DNA of 64,000 bases from Hypomesus transpacificus (GCF_021917145.1 NC_061063.1:5088510-5152509), one strand, 5' to 3'. Shown: positions 13,200 to 37,425, numbered from the stretch's first letter. The notes: generated from the sequence alone by a model not told the origin. Made by a program: numbers and translations.

Positions 13200-13578
13200 C
13201 CCCTCTGCACTGCCGTCGCTAGTAGCCGTTGACGGCTCTTGTAGTGACGGATCAAGCCCTCTGTAATATTTTTCTTTTTCCTTTTTCATTTGTTTTTTGG
13301 AAAAAGAAAAGGAGTACAAGTAAGCCGATTTACACACATTAGTCTACAGCATTCTCTACCTAAATTTACATCATAATTATATTCTAGTTTGGGCTGCCTA
13401 GCCGACGAACTAGCAACTCGTAGCTAGTAGTACCTAACCTGCTAGTAGGGCATTGCTAGTAGTAGCTAAGTAGCTCGCTGACCCAGCGTGAGCTGTAGCT
13501 AGCCAGAAAGCTAACGTGAGTGCTAAACTAATATATAATTCTGCGATACAACCTCGAGACAAGTCGGGACGAGACCAG
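13200..13578 (+). promoter_or_regulatory. Likely prrc2a promoter and noncoding first exon
   Basis: This CpG-containing stretch lies between the neu1 3' end and the long prrc2a first intron. A good donor (CCAG followed by GTTAGT) ends at 13578 and could close a 5' UTR exon. An acceptor (CTCAG at about 15633 or 15639) precedes the coding start at 15671. The transcription start itself is not visible. Confidence 0.4.
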
Positions 13579-15632
13579 GTTAGTAGCTACCAATATTTTG
13601 CATTTTTATGTAACGTTAAGCAAAATGCATAATTTGGCCACGGTTGGACATCAACTTATAGCTAGCTTGGAGGTTAGCTAACGTTAGCCTTAACATACGT
13701 GTTCTAGTGCACGGCTCGCTAGTGTTAGCAAATTGTATTAATAGTTAGCTAAGCAGTGAACATTAGGGTATGTTCTGGTTAGCTATATATCAATGCACGC
13801 CAAAAGGCTTGTTGCTAACATATGAATTTGGCTTGCATTACATCGAAGCGATAGTTACATTTACATTAGTTATCATAAGTCGGTGAAAATTGTGAATTTC
13901 ACATGTCAGACGTTGAGCGTCTTTAGCTACCGTTCAAGCTAAGCTAGCCGGTTTGTTCTAGCTTCGAATTCGGACAGGCCTACCAACCACACCGCCATTT
14001 TGTTTTGTTCTTTCCATATAATTCCTTTCTAAATTACACTGTTCTTGTTCATTTTGTTCCACAATTACCAACTGAGTATACACCTGCTCAATTCAAATTA
14101 AAATGTAACTATACACAGTGATTCGATAAGAAATGTGTAGCGTCTAATATCATCATTGCATGATATTGGAAACGCATTATGAAACAACGCAGTGAGTCCC
14201 CCTCCCAACGTGAATATGGAGGCCGTCTTAGCTAGCTAGTTGAGCTAGCCGTCTAACTGATGCCGATGCAAAGTCGATGATGGGTAATCACAGTAGTTAT
14301 ATTGTGACACCGAAACACGTGTGTGTGGTATGTTTAACTGATGTAGTGGTACAACGCCGGTAACCATAGTGATCTGGTGCGATGCAATGTTTACTGTATG
14401 GCCATGAAGTTCTCTTGTAGTAAGCTAGCCACAAGGCCCTAATGATGGTGTATTGCACTGATGGCTTGTTACTAGCTGTCCTTGTTAATCCCTAAACAAC
14501 ACGTAGCGTAGCTGCTGTAGTTGGCCAGCCACACCACGGCCTAATGATCTAATCTCTTATGATATTGAGAACTGCTACTGGTCAGTTATTGTAGGGAATA
14601 GTGACTCAAACTCATTTGTTCTTACTGATGTTTATGTAATCACCTATTTTACATCCTCTCTACTGTGGTTCAAAATGATGTCTTGTTCCTTTGTTGCTTA
14701 GACAGGTTAGACAAGGTTTAAAGCTACCAAACATTGCTGTTGTCTACCAAAGGGTATAGGCTACCACATGTAAACAGGCCTGATATCATTGTTGATTAAG
14801 ATAATTACTTGACAGTCATCTCAATAGTTGGCTGCCATATTTTTGTGACAACAGTGAGAATGAATTTGGGCAAATATTTTTTTTATTTCTTCAGCTCCTG
14901 GGAAATATGGATAGATAGATACATAAGTACTTCATTCATCCTCCTGGGAAAATTGTGTGCTACCCATTGTCATGCTAGCGAAAATTGATCACCATCATAA
15001 TGAAAATGAGTAATTTATCACAAACTGAATTACAAAGAGAAGGCATTTAAATGTGTGTGTATGGAGGGAGGAGGAGGGGGGTCGTCATCTCTTGTAATAA
15101 CAGTTGACAGGGTTTTGCTAAGCAGTGCAGCGGGCCTTAAGGCCAGCCAAATCTTTATGAATTAGACAGATGTCAGTGAATTTTATTGGTGAGCAGTAAA
15201 ACAAGATCCACACTGGTGTTGCCATGGTGGCACTCCCTTTCAAGGCAGACATGGAGGAAAATCATTTATAATGTATCTCCATGGCAACCGTGGTTCTTTG
15301 CCTTTTCTATAAGTACAGTATTTCCTGCTGGAAGTGTTGGCTCTCTGATGGATCTCTGATGTAGGCCTAGCAGCAGCCATGCATCCAGTCAGAACACTGG
15401 GCCTCCTCCAGGGGATTCACATTGAGAACAGAGTCAACTTGCACTAACGTACACTGTCGGGCTGGCGCACAGCAAATGCAAAGTTACAGACTGGCAGAGT
15501 GAGAATCCTGTCGCTGTGTAGAACCCTTTGTCAACTCAACACCACTATTTAGTTGACTCTCACTTTCACCGTACGTCTGGTATCGGATGTCTAATGTCTC
15601 TTTCTCTCACTGCTTCTTCTCGGGTCTCCTCA
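13579..15632 (+). other. Predicted first intron of prrc2a (5' UTR intron)
   Basis: Noncoding. Its first kilobase is unusually rich in TAGC-containing words (GCTAGC, GTTAGC, TAGCTAACG). The rest shows no repeat or gene I can name. Confidence 0.45.
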
Positions 15633-15658
15633 GTCTCAGGGCTCACCATACTCAATGA

Positions 15659-26968
<11,310 letters not shown>

Positions 26969-27122
26969 TGGAAGATCTGGAAACATTGAGCATCCAACCC
27001 AAACCCCAACTTCTTTTTAACGTTTTCTTTATCATCTTTCATCTCTTATCTCATACCCTCCTAACATTAGCACGTTAATGTACTACACCTAGTGAGGGAG
27101 ACAGTGTACACATTCACGTTAG

Positions 27123-27139
27123 CCCCCCCCCCCCCCCCC
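27123..27139 (+). repeat. Poly-C run of 17
   Basis: Seventeen consecutive C about 155 bases after the prrc2a stop. Confidence 0.9.
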
Positions 27140-28142
27140 TCATCTGCTGTCTACCGTCCGTTATTGTAAACCCTTTCTTTGCTCCGTTAGCCGCCTCCAT
27201 TCAGTCACCCCCACCCCTACATCTCACTTCTAGATTCTACAGGCACCAGGGTTTGTTTTGAACCTTTTTTTGGGACTGACAGCATTCGAGAACACATCCA
27301 TCTACAAGCACAAAATGACATGGACATCCACCAGTCAACGTTTTTGCAGACAGTGTGACATGAAAATTTGTTGGTTGAATTGGCAAACTAAGAGATGGCA
27401 GATTTTTATATTTGTGTGTGTGTATACCACGCTTTGGGCTGGGGTGGTATCAGGTGGGCTGTTCTGCAGCAGCTTGCTCCTGTGGCTGGTTAGGAGCGCA
27501 GGTTCTTTCAATGAGAACAATTGTACCATACTATATATTTTTCTTTATCTTTTCTTGCAGTTTTTTTTTTCTTTTTTTTCTCATTTGTCTGTTTTGGTTC
27601 AGCCTCCTTCCCTTATAAAAAAAGTTAGGGGTGTGTATTTTTTTTTCTTCTGCAACGCAGGTCATTAAAATCCCTTTTTATACAATCTCCCCACCTCCCT
27701 CTGAGTTTTTTGCTCCTGACAAGAAGTACATCTGATTACTGTGACAAGATCCTTTTGAAGTACTACTGCTCACTCACACTCATCAATCTCATCTCTATCA
27801 ATGTCTTTGCTGCTTGTTCAGAAATAGGACCGTGTGATTCTTATTTTCCTTTTTGTTGACTAGACCTCCTCTGCTGAGTCTTTTTGTTGACTAGACCTCC
27901 TCTGCTAAGTATTTTTTTGCTTTGGGTCCTGTTATACAAAGTCTCTCTTAGCCTCATCGTAGCATCCTCTCAACCTGCAGCAGGATCCTCACACTGCAAA
28001 TGGAGAGGTTTTTCCCCCCAAAAGACATGTTTTTCCTCTTGTTCACTTTCAAGTTTGTTGTTTACCCCTTATCAAGACTGAATTGATAGCTTGAATGCTT
28101 TATTTTAGAAACCATTGCCTCTTTTGAATACCTTTTCCAACT

Positions 28143-28170
<28 letters not shown>
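28143..28170 (+). repeat. Poly-C run of 28
   Basis: Twenty-eight consecutive C in the predicted prrc2a 3' UTR, sense strand. It is likely polymorphic and error-prone in sequencing. Confidence 0.9.
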
Positions 28171-28173
<3 letters not shown>

Positions 28174-29631
28174 TGAAGCAAAATAAGTTTGATATGATGT
28201 CATGACGAAAGAAGTAAATACAAAAGGTTTGGCTTCACTATTTACTGTTCAGGAGAAATGTTTTTTTTCTTCAGTAGAGAAGTGTCCACTCTAAGCACTC
28301 CTATATAGTATAAAGACCTTGTTGGTGTTTGTTTATTTAATGAGCCAAGTTACACACGATGCGGCAGCAGAATCTGCTGCCTGAGTATTGTACTTCTGTT
28401 GTACTATTCGATCTGCTCTGCTGTTCCACTACTTGCAGGAATGTTCACTTCTCAGACACATCCACATTGTGCTGTGTGCGTGACTCCTCAGAGAAAGCGG
28501 GAAAGGCAAGCTCCACATTGGGGGGGAAGTATTTTCAAAGCGCACATTACTTCAAGATGACTGTTTAAGTGCTGAGTTGACACAAAAGCTCCCTATTGAA
28601 CTGAATACTGAACTTGGAAGGAGGGGTGGCATAGAGGAGCTGATGCTGCCACCCACCCAACATGAACCATATTTCCAAACATCTGCGAGGAACAAAAGCT
28701 ATCCAAGAGTATTACAGGAAGTCCTTTTGTATCCAAGGTTGATGCACACGTGTGTTGTCAGACAACTCACGAGATGGCACACTGCTTGATTTGACATAGT
28801 AACAGGGCAACATCAGTTGAGCTAGATCAATTTTAAATGTTTTCTTTTTTCATCTGCATACATTTCACTGCTGTAAGTTGGGGTTTGTTTGTTAACCGAC
28901 GGCCACAGTTTTAAAGACTAGCTTTGGGATGTGAATAGGGCTTTTGATTGAGTATGATCTGTCTGTGTGCTTTTTCTGGTGTCTACAAAAACTCTTGAGG
29001 GGTGGAGAGAGGGCAATGTGGATGGCAAACACTCTTGCCTTGTTTGTGCACACTTGGTTTTAACAGATATTAGGATTATTCTACATTTTCTTACATGCAT
29101 TCAAAAATATTTAAATGTGTTTATCTAAGTGAAGTACACGCAGGGGAACACTTTGTTTTCCATCTCAGTGCATTTACATTTCTAGCATATGCAAAAGTAA
29201 TTAAATGAAGTGGGTTATTTTCTTTTCCCTAGAACTTCCACTAAGCATGAACACATGTAAGGGTGCAGCCTGCCTTGCCTGCAATACATTGGGAGCCATA
29301 CACCTGACACAGGCTCTGAAAAGCCCTCCATTTTTTTCTGAACTTCTCAATAGTGGTGTGCTCTCATATTATATGTACCCATGTTTAATGAAAAAAAGTG
29401 TATTCCTGAAATATTCAAAGATTGTACTATATTTCCAGCCTTACCAAGGTACCTGGAGTGGTTCAAGCTGATTAGCATTTATGGTTTATTAATGGAACCG
29501 TAATATACACACATGTATGTATATTGGTATGTATCTAAGTTTTGTCTACCCCAACTTACATTCCCACCAACAAATGTTGCCATTTTTTAAGTTCAAGGGA
29601 GCAATGTACAAGCAGAGAAGTGTCTTATTAT

Positions 29632-29667
29632 AATAAAATTATACAGAGGAAAAAAAAGTTAAATAAA
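29632..29667 (+). terminator. Candidate prrc2a polyadenylation signals (two AATAAA)
   Basis: AATAAA occurs at 29632-29637 and 29662-29667, in an AT-rich context upstream of the csnk2b promoter region. They are the last canonical signals before the next gene. Confidence 0.5.
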
Positions 29668-29759
29668 CTTCTTTTGTTTTAATGGAGATATCTCTTATGT
29701 CTGAATTTATGATAAAAAAAAATATATATATATATAGTTGAAGCAAAGTTTGTTTAATT

Positions 29760-30044
29760 TTACTCACTGACGCATAGCCCAGGCACAAAGCCGTTGAAGT
29801 GGCATTGGTAGCTTATCATACAAACTACAAAACCCATAACTCCCTTTCCTACGTCTACTGTAGTTTGTCTCTGAATTTGAACGTCATCACTTTACTAGTT
29901 CGCTAACTGGCTGCTAGCAGCGAAACGCCTATCTGCAGAGTAATCGTAGAGGGACTTTGTCAATTTCGTTTACGATTTGGCTACCTATAACTTAACACAT
30001 TTGAATTTTTATATTTTATTGGATTGTTAAACGTTTAGAAGGGG
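29760..30044 (+). promoter_or_regulatory. Likely csnk2b promoter and noncoding exon 1
   Basis: A good donor (AGAAGGGG followed by GTAAGC) at 30044/30045 can close a 5' UTR exon that joins the acceptor at 30574 (CCGCAG), nine bases before the csnk2b ATG. Upstream is an inverted repeat, ACAAACTAC at 29820-29828 and GTAGTTTGT at 29860-29868. Its left half, ACTACAAAACCCAT, loosely resembles the ACTACA(A)NNCCCA part of ZNF143 sites. The transcription start is inferred. Confidence 0.45.
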
Positions 30045-30583
30045 GTAAGCTGTTTAATTCACTCGTGCTTGTGTATCTAGATGAGGAAACTCATGCCGAC
30101 AACAAAATAGATCAAATTTCATGCGGCCTAGTTCAACGATGCGCCATATTGAATTTCACATCGGGGCTTAGCAGCGTTAGCTTAGCTAAAGGTATTCTAT
30201 GTGCATTTAGATTCATGCTTTAAAAAAAGTATTATATCAACCCTTTTGCGTTGCAATGGGTTTGTAAGGTTGTTAGAGGGTAATAACTACGACGTTATTT
30301 GTCATTTGAAAGACATTCTGTTGGCAGTTCTTATCATTTTGCAAACGTTAGCTTGCCTACTACTGTACTGTTAGCTTAGTTCTTTGCTAGCTTTCAGAAT
30401 ATGTCAAGCTTGCTGCCGGCATGAGACAATCAATAGGTTAACTTTCACTAGATGTAAGTGAAATTAAATTATGGCATTAGCTACCCAATCCAGACACGAA
30501 ATGCTACAGATTAAATTGTACCAGTGTACTTGTTAAAATATAACTCATCGACTTGTCTCGCGTTCGTCCCGCAGTGTTTCGAG

Positions 30584-32234
30584 ATGAGTAGCTCCGAGGA
30601 AGTGTCATGGATCTCCTGGTTCTGTGGATTAAGGGGAAACGAGTTTTTTTGTGAGGTATGTCATAGAAAACTGGACAACGCATTTACCATGCCTTTCTCT
30701 CCACTCCACGACCTTAGCCAGGGACAGCCAAAAATGTTGAGGGCTTTGTCTCTTGTGCCCTCGATTGGAAATTAGTGATGCAAACACTCCTCAGAAACAG
30801 CTCCTTTCTGGTTAATGTACGTACTATAGCTCTGAAACAGCAGGGATCTTACCTTTACTTCCGTGACAGGTGGACGAAGACTACATTCAAGATAAGTTCA
30901 ACCTGACTGGACTTAATGAGCAGGTTCCTCACTACCGCCAGGCCCTGGACATGATCCTGGACTTGGAGCCAGGTCAGTGGCCACACCAAGCATTATACTG
31001 CTTTAGTGTTTGTATACTACTATAACTGACTATAGCACACTTAAGGAAGGAATACCTTTTTGAGTACCTTGTAGTATAAATCCATGAAACGCAATGTCGA
31101 TGTATTCATGCATCCCACAGTATGTGAAAGATATTTGTTCTGTTAGTTGTGTTTATTCATATTAAGTTGCCAGACCTTTCCTCTCTCCCTCGATCTGTCC
31201 TTTGCCTCTCACAGACGAGGAGTTGGAGGACAACCCAAACCAAAGTGACTTGATTGAGCAGGCAGCTGAGATGCTGTACGGTCTGATCCACGCCCGCTAC
31301 ATCCTCACCAACAGAGGCATTGCTCAGATGGTCAGATTTTTGCTTGACAACATTCCCTATTAATTTCATAACCCGTACCGGAAATGTGAATTTAAGTGGA
31401 ATCTCACTCTTTCAGCTGGAGAAGTACCAACAGGGGGACTTTGGCTATTGCCCACGTGTGTATTGTGAGAACCAGCCCATGCTGCCCATAGGTGTGTATT
31501 ACTAGTGGTGTGTGGTGCACTTTGGTGGCTTTACTTTGACTTAATGCACATGTTTATAGCCAGCTCATTTTCATTGTTTATTCAAAACATTATGCAAATG
31601 ACAAAGTAATAAGGTTTTATGCAAGTCTGACCCTGTAGTGTTTGACTTTCATCTTCCTGTTATTCAAATAAAAGGAGAAACTGGTGTTCTATTACAATCC
31701 TATCGTCATCCTCACTTTCCAGGCCTGTCAGACATTCCAGGGGAGGCTATGGTAAAGCTGTACTGTCCTAAGTGCATGGATGTGTACACTCCCAAGTCTT
31801 CCAGGCACCACCACACAGACGGAGCCTACTTTGGCACCGGCTTCCCCCACATGCTGTTTATGGTGCATCCTGAGTACCGCCCCAAGAGGCCCGCCAACCA
31901 GTTTGTGCCCAGGTACGGTGCTGCCATCTTAAACACAGACGGCGCTCTTAGACAGCTCTTATTAAGAGACACTACTTGTTCCTAAATTGCTCCTAAAATT
32001 GAGATTAATGTAACATTAACCTTTTAGTATGTGAATACATGAGAACCCCCACGTCATTTTTATTTGGATCTCCTCGGTAGACGATCTGTTCACCTTTCAT
32101 CCTTCTCCTATTGACTGAATGACTTCTCTGATATCTGCTTTAGGTTGTACGGATTCAAGATCCACCCCATGGCCTACCAGTTGCAGCTGCAGGCTGCCTC
32201 CAGCTTCAAGAGTCCAGTCAAGGCCATCCGCTGA
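30584..32234 (+). CDS. csnk2b: Casein kinase II regulatory subunit beta, 6 coding exons, 215 aa
   Basis: Coding exons: 30584-30655, 30870-30972, 31215-31330, 31416-31491, 31723-31912 and 32144-32234 (648 nt, 215 codons plus TGA, the same length as mammalian CK2 beta). The protein is the dimeric regulatory core of the CK2 holoenzyme; it recruits two catalytic alpha subunits and sets substrate choice. Seen in order: the N-terminal autophosphorylation stretch MSSSEE; the acidic loop [12 protein letters not shown] (about 55-66); the zinc-binding cysteines at 109, 114, 137 and 140 in CPRVYC and CPKC, which form the dimer interface; and the C-terminal tail ending in SPVKAIR. The sequence is essentially the vertebrate consensus, as expected for a very slowly evolving protein. 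In mammals this gene sits beside the LY6G5 genes, as here beside Ly6 genes. Confidence 0.98.
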
Positions 32235-32441
32235 AGCCAAGAGAGGAGGGGAATGGGGAGAGAGAGGGTTGGGGGGATAAAAAGGAGAGGAGGGGTCATC
32301 TTAACGTAGCTCCACATGGATGCCCCTCCTCCTCAATCAGAAGACTGTATTATTTTGGTTTAGATTAGGACGTTTGAGAACAATGTTTATAAGAGTTCAG
32401 TGTGAGCAAAGCGGGACGCACAGCTGTTATTTCTCGCACTA

Positions 32442-32472
<31 letters not shown>

Positions 32473-33480
32473 CGTACATAAGAACTCCATGCATCTACCT
32501 TACCAAACTCAACAGTGCCAAAAACAGGAAGAGGCGATATAGAGGAAGTATATTTGATGATTGGCTTTTGCACTGCTGCTAGTCTCTGTCCATTCTGGGC
32601 CACATTAGCCAGCCAGACCAGCCAATTTCTCCACCCTCCTTTCTGAGTTGTACTGATGTCCTGTCTTTGGCACAGTTTGGTAAAGGGTCATGGTAAGGCT
32701 TCACCACTGGTTGATAAACTTCCTTTGTCCCCTTCCCTATGCCCAAACACTGGCTGGCATGTACACAGGCAACCTGCTTGGTGTTGATGATTGTGATGAG
32801 CATCACCACAGTGATCATCACACTACTGGTGCAGACTAGACTTTTTCCAGACATTCACAAGGTGTTTTGTTCTTGTGTGACATTCAGGCTTGTTTTTTTG
32901 TTTTGTTTTTTTGTATCAGCTATTTACATCAAAAATGAAAATCTAATTGACAGAAATTCAACATGTCTTTACAGGGCTGTGAAATTGTACCAGTTAGACA
33001 AAGCATGATTGGAACTGATAAATGAACTTTTTTGTTTGTTTAGCTCAGTAGCAACTCCTGCTGTGTGTGTCAGCTAGTGTTAACATCATCCTTCAAATAC
33101 AGCTGTCAGCCCTGGGAGAATGTACCATGTTCTAATGGCTGATGCTACAAGAACAGAACACTTTGTTCTCCATAACTGCACTGATTTTAACAGTGTCCCT
33201 CCACATTTTAGGATTATTTATGTGAAGACTTAGATGACAGAAAGTCAGCTTCTGGATTGGTGGGAACTTTTTGTTTGTGACACAGCAGGGGTCCGTCCCC
33301 TAGATGTGTCCCCCAGCTGTACTTATGTGTCTGCAAAAGTTGAACGCTTGAGATATTTTGATTTTCAGTAAACTTAACAGGATTCTTCAAGAGTATAATT
33401 GCTGTTTGTCTGGGTATATTCGCAACTGTGGCAGTGTCACCAGAATTCAGAATTCTCAATAAATATTTTCTTTTCATAGA
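32235..33480 (+). other. Predicted csnk2b 3' UTR
   Basis: Runs from the stop to an AATAAA at 33458-33463. It includes a CA microsatellite at about 32442-32467. Short frames here are not gene-like. Confidence 0.55.
33458..33463 (+). terminator. Candidate csnk2b polyadenylation signal
   Basis: AATAAA about 1.2 kb after the stop, followed by T-rich and TGTG sequence. Confidence 0.55.
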
Positions 33481-36400
33481 TTTGTGTTGATCTGATTATG
33501 TTCACTTGTTTCGTTTGCCATATGGTCTGTCTCTTCGTCACACCACAGAACCAGAAAGATGTCCGTTGCTCCAAAGATGCCTGATTGGTGTCCATTTATG
33601 CCATTCAGAAAAAAAAGGTATACCGTATATGGAAAAGATTAGAATATTCGACGCCATCTTTCAGAAATGTACTCAAATACTGCTGTTCTGCCTCATGGCC
33701 ACATAGTGTCAGTGGAGAGCTTAAAGCCATAAAAGTAAAAAATACTTTACTTCAGCAACAAGCTAGATATGGTACCTGAAATGTGTTGTTGTTTTTTTGC
33801 TATTGAGACTAGACTAGGCTATGAAGGTTCAAATTCCCCCTTTACACCACTCTGCTTCAACACACACATCAGGCTACAAGGAACCATAGCTGTGTTCAGT
33901 GGCTCCTTACTGAAAATGGTAAAGTTTACTAACTTGTTTTTCCAGTTATTTTCCACATTCTCTATTGTTCCTCAAATCTATTGAGCTCGCTTCCAGTACT
34001 TCCTTTATTTCTCAAAGAAATAGACCAGGCTCAGAGCAAACTACCTTTGTTTGTTGTGAAATGTATATTATACTAAACTCACAAACACCACGAAGGACAT
34101 GTGCTGTTTGCTAAGTTATGGTATCCTCATTCCAAATTCACAGACTGGGAACTTCCATGAAGCACATCAACTCAAGAAAAGCACAATGAAAGAAGTATGA
34201 CATACACTGTCACAGTTGTTTTATAACACTGACATTTATCATACTTCCAGTAGATGAAGTTAGAACAACAACAGAGCCAAAAGTACAACTGCAATGATAC
34301 TCTGAAAAGACTGTGACCATCTATTTCTTAAGAAAAAATGCTTGGGGTTTTCTTCAGTATTTAAATATTTGCCCTATCAACAACAGGTTGCAACAGAGAT
34401 CAAGCCAAATGTATGGACATGAAAAGAACCAGACAGTCATTCTCTGGTCGAAAGTATTGTCTGGGAACTCAAAACACGAAAGACAGATGAAACTGCAGTG
34501 TCCTAAAGGTGAGGAAGCCGGGTAACATGATCTGTTAGGACAGAACAAACGGTTAAGAGATGTGGGGTAAACCATGAAGCTACTTAGGAAAATAACCAGT
34601 TTTCTGGAGGGGGAGAGAGGAGTCAATGGCAGTGTTGTTCAGGGTGTGGCCACAGTGGCATTCCATGTGATACTGCCAAATGGCCCACAGAATAGATATT
34701 GTACACTAAATATGCCCTATTTGAACATTTAAACACGTTCAAAGAATGACATCATGCTATATACATTTATCATGTGATAAAGAGAAAAGTCAACCCCCCC
34801 CCGCCTTTTGTTTTCATGTCCATAATTATAGTTGTTATGTAATGAAAAAAAACCTCACATATCCTTGTTCTAAATTCAACTTGTTTTTCAAGGGAGCAGT
34901 AACCATATTACTTTCCATAGAGTACAAGAGGAGAGGCAGGGAGGAGCTAGTGGGTGAGGAGTCTTTTCTGTCTCATAACTTCAAGCCCCAACATTAAGAC
35001 TAGATTATGTTCCTCCTTTAATCCCTCACTCCCCCTCCCTTGAAACATCTCTTCCACAATCGGATCCCTGGTCTCCCAGGAAAACTCAAGTTTGCTCTTA
35101 GTCTCCCATTAACAAATACTCGAAAATTGTGTTTGTGCAGAAGTGGTTGAAGTGTGTACTCTCTGGGCGATGCCCTCTTAAACAATCTTTGAGATAATAT
35201 GTGACTTTGGATATGGAATTGTTTTTTCACTGAATAGTTTTATTTAAATAATGTGAAAGTACACTATGTGTTTTTGCGGTTGAGTGTCTATATGTATATG
35301 GAAATGAATAGAAGGGTGGTTGTACACTTCTATACTATGGAAAACCCTAATGCCATACAGTGAGTAAGGGACAGTAAGTGTCTGACTGTCCTAGTCTTAA
35401 TTACAGAATGCATGTTACTCATAGTCATGTGAAATTTTATCAGCCACACCCCTAGGAGCAGCAAACAACATCGTTCTCTTGGCTACACACCACACTCAAC
35501 AACCCAACCATTCCAGCCGATGTCACCACATTTTCGTGACAAGTCTTGATTTCCTTATATTTAATCTCTATCAAGCAGAGACAGTGGGTTTCAATCCTCA
35601 TCCATTTCTCCTAGAAAGGTAGTGTTACACAGCACAGTTATTGATGGAAGTCTGTTCAAACAAGGAGATTGAGAGCTGCACAAGGGCAGCCAGAGATCTC
35701 ACACATCTGACAAGGAAATATTGTTTTTTTTGTTGCAAATGGTAATAAAAAAATGGACTAGAAAGTAGATGTGAAATCCAACATCCGGAACTTTGAAGAA
35801 TGATTTCCTTGATTGACCTGCTGTCCCAGGTGTCTTTGTGTCTCAGTAGTGTCACTTCTTCCCTGTCTTTATCTCTGGGTTGATCAAGAGACAGTTTGAT
35901 ATGCAAAATAAAAATGCTCCTTGAATGTGGCTGAACGATCCACCGGGTATCTTCTCATCGCTCATCAGCATCACTTACTCCTCTTTCTGGGGTTTGATCT
36001 AGGGTCCTTTTGCACCACACACACAACTGACTACCATTCTAATGATTGGTGAATAATGATGAGCATTGCTTGATCTGCTGAATGCAGAGGCACAGGTGAT
36101 TTTGTTAGGAGATAACTGAATAAATTCAACTGGTTTACACAGAGAACTATTGATTAGGCAGAAAGTAATTTCAATAACATACCTCATGATTTAAAAATGA
36201 CAAATAACAAGTTTCCTATTATCTGTGCATTTCATACTGAAGCATATAAATATCAAATACGGACTACATTTTGATCATGAACACATACATCTTAATTACT
36301 TGCTTGTTATTTTATAGGCTGCTCAAGGAATCATTGGAGGAAAGGTTCCACAACCATTTAAATGTCAGATATCATATTTTTACAATGTTTGATGTCTTCC

Positions 36401-37247
36401 TTTGTCAGAGAGACATGGATAAACCCCCAATGGTTCGTTTCTACATGCAAGAAATAGGACAAAGCATAAAAAAACAGATTTATATAATAATACACTTTAA
36501 TGATACATTGAAATGGGTACAGATTTCATCCATGCTGTCTGTATGTTCTATCCATCAGGGGGATTATATCTCTATTGCTCTCTTCCTCATATGTCATGTA
36601 TGTATGTGTTGCATTGAGGAGGTAGCGAGTGCTTCCCTTAGATCATCCACTCCGCCAAAGTCAAACCTACAGGTCCATGTCATTTAACAATAGATGCTCA
36701 AATCTAATACGTGATTGTCTTGAGTGAACTCTCTATACTGTCACTTCACTTGTTTTATATTTTGTCTTGAAAGTCAACTTGCAGGCCTGACTGATACAAA
36801 AGAGACTCTTGCCATAGTTACAGATATATACTTAATACAGCAAGACTAGACTTGTCTGAAAACAGGAGACTGCATCATCTGATTTCAGCTCAAGCCTTTC
36901 CTTGTATTGGAACAATTGGGCTTGCCTTCTGGCACTGAGGGATCTGTTCTGACAAGTCTCAGGTTCAGCATGCAACTCCTTTTTAAACTATGTGTATCCG
37001 TTTGAGTGACGCTCTTCCCACCCTTTCTAATGTCATAAGGGATTATGAATATTGTGCTAACCTGTGTTAAGGTAACATTTCATTTTGGAACTCAGTCCAA
37101 AATATACAGCTCTGTTTTAAATATCAGGGAAATTACTGTGTAGATTTTACTCAAACACGTGCTAATTTAAGGACACAATCAGAACCCCTAATTTATTTTA
37201 GGTAGATATTTGACAGGGTCTCTTGGAAAATCTCGTCCAAATATGGA
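33481..37247. other. Intergenic DNA between csnk2b and the Ly6 cluster
   Basis: AT-rich. No exon with a recognisable domain was seen on either strand. Short frames are scattered and lack support. Confidence 0.55.
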
Positions 37248-37425
37248 AATCCTGGGGAACCCTGGTAGCTCATTTGTTAAGGGCTTGTTACATTAAGACG
37301 TATTCCTTATGCAGGTGTCCGGATTTGAATGAGGCCATTTCTTGCAGGTCTTCCCCCTCTCTCTCCCTGCATTCCTGTCTCTCCAACTGTCCATTGATAA
37401 AGAAAGATGAAAAAGGCCAAATCTA
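37248..37425 (+). mobile_element. tRNA-derived SINE, degenerate
   Basis: The head reads like a decayed tRNA: an A-box-like TGGTAGCTCATTTG near 37263 and a B-box-like GGATTTGAATGAGGCC near 37321. A CT-rich body follows (TCCCCCTCTCTCTCCCTGCA, then TTCCTGTCTCTCCAACTGTC) and a tail GATAAAG...AAAAAGGCC. This order is that of a SINE family common in teleost genomes. It is not a functional tRNA because the cloverleaf is broken. Confidence 0.7.

Larger units (their letters stand above)
26969..29680 (+). other. Predicted long 3' UTR of prrc2a
   Basis: About 2.7 kb between the prrc2a stop and tandem AATAAA signals at 29632-29637 and 29662-29667. No frame on the plus strand resembles the C-terminal part of mammalian PRRC2A. 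It contains homopolymer C runs at 27123-27139 and 28143-28170, T-rich patches near 27540-27590, and a 31-base tandem duplication near 27850-27910. Assigning all of it to one UTR is an inference. Confidence 0.5.

Noticed and set aside
37248-37330. Possible tRNA gene
   Set aside because: The A and B boxes are degenerate and followed by the CT-rich body of a SINE; no cloverleaf can be drawn.
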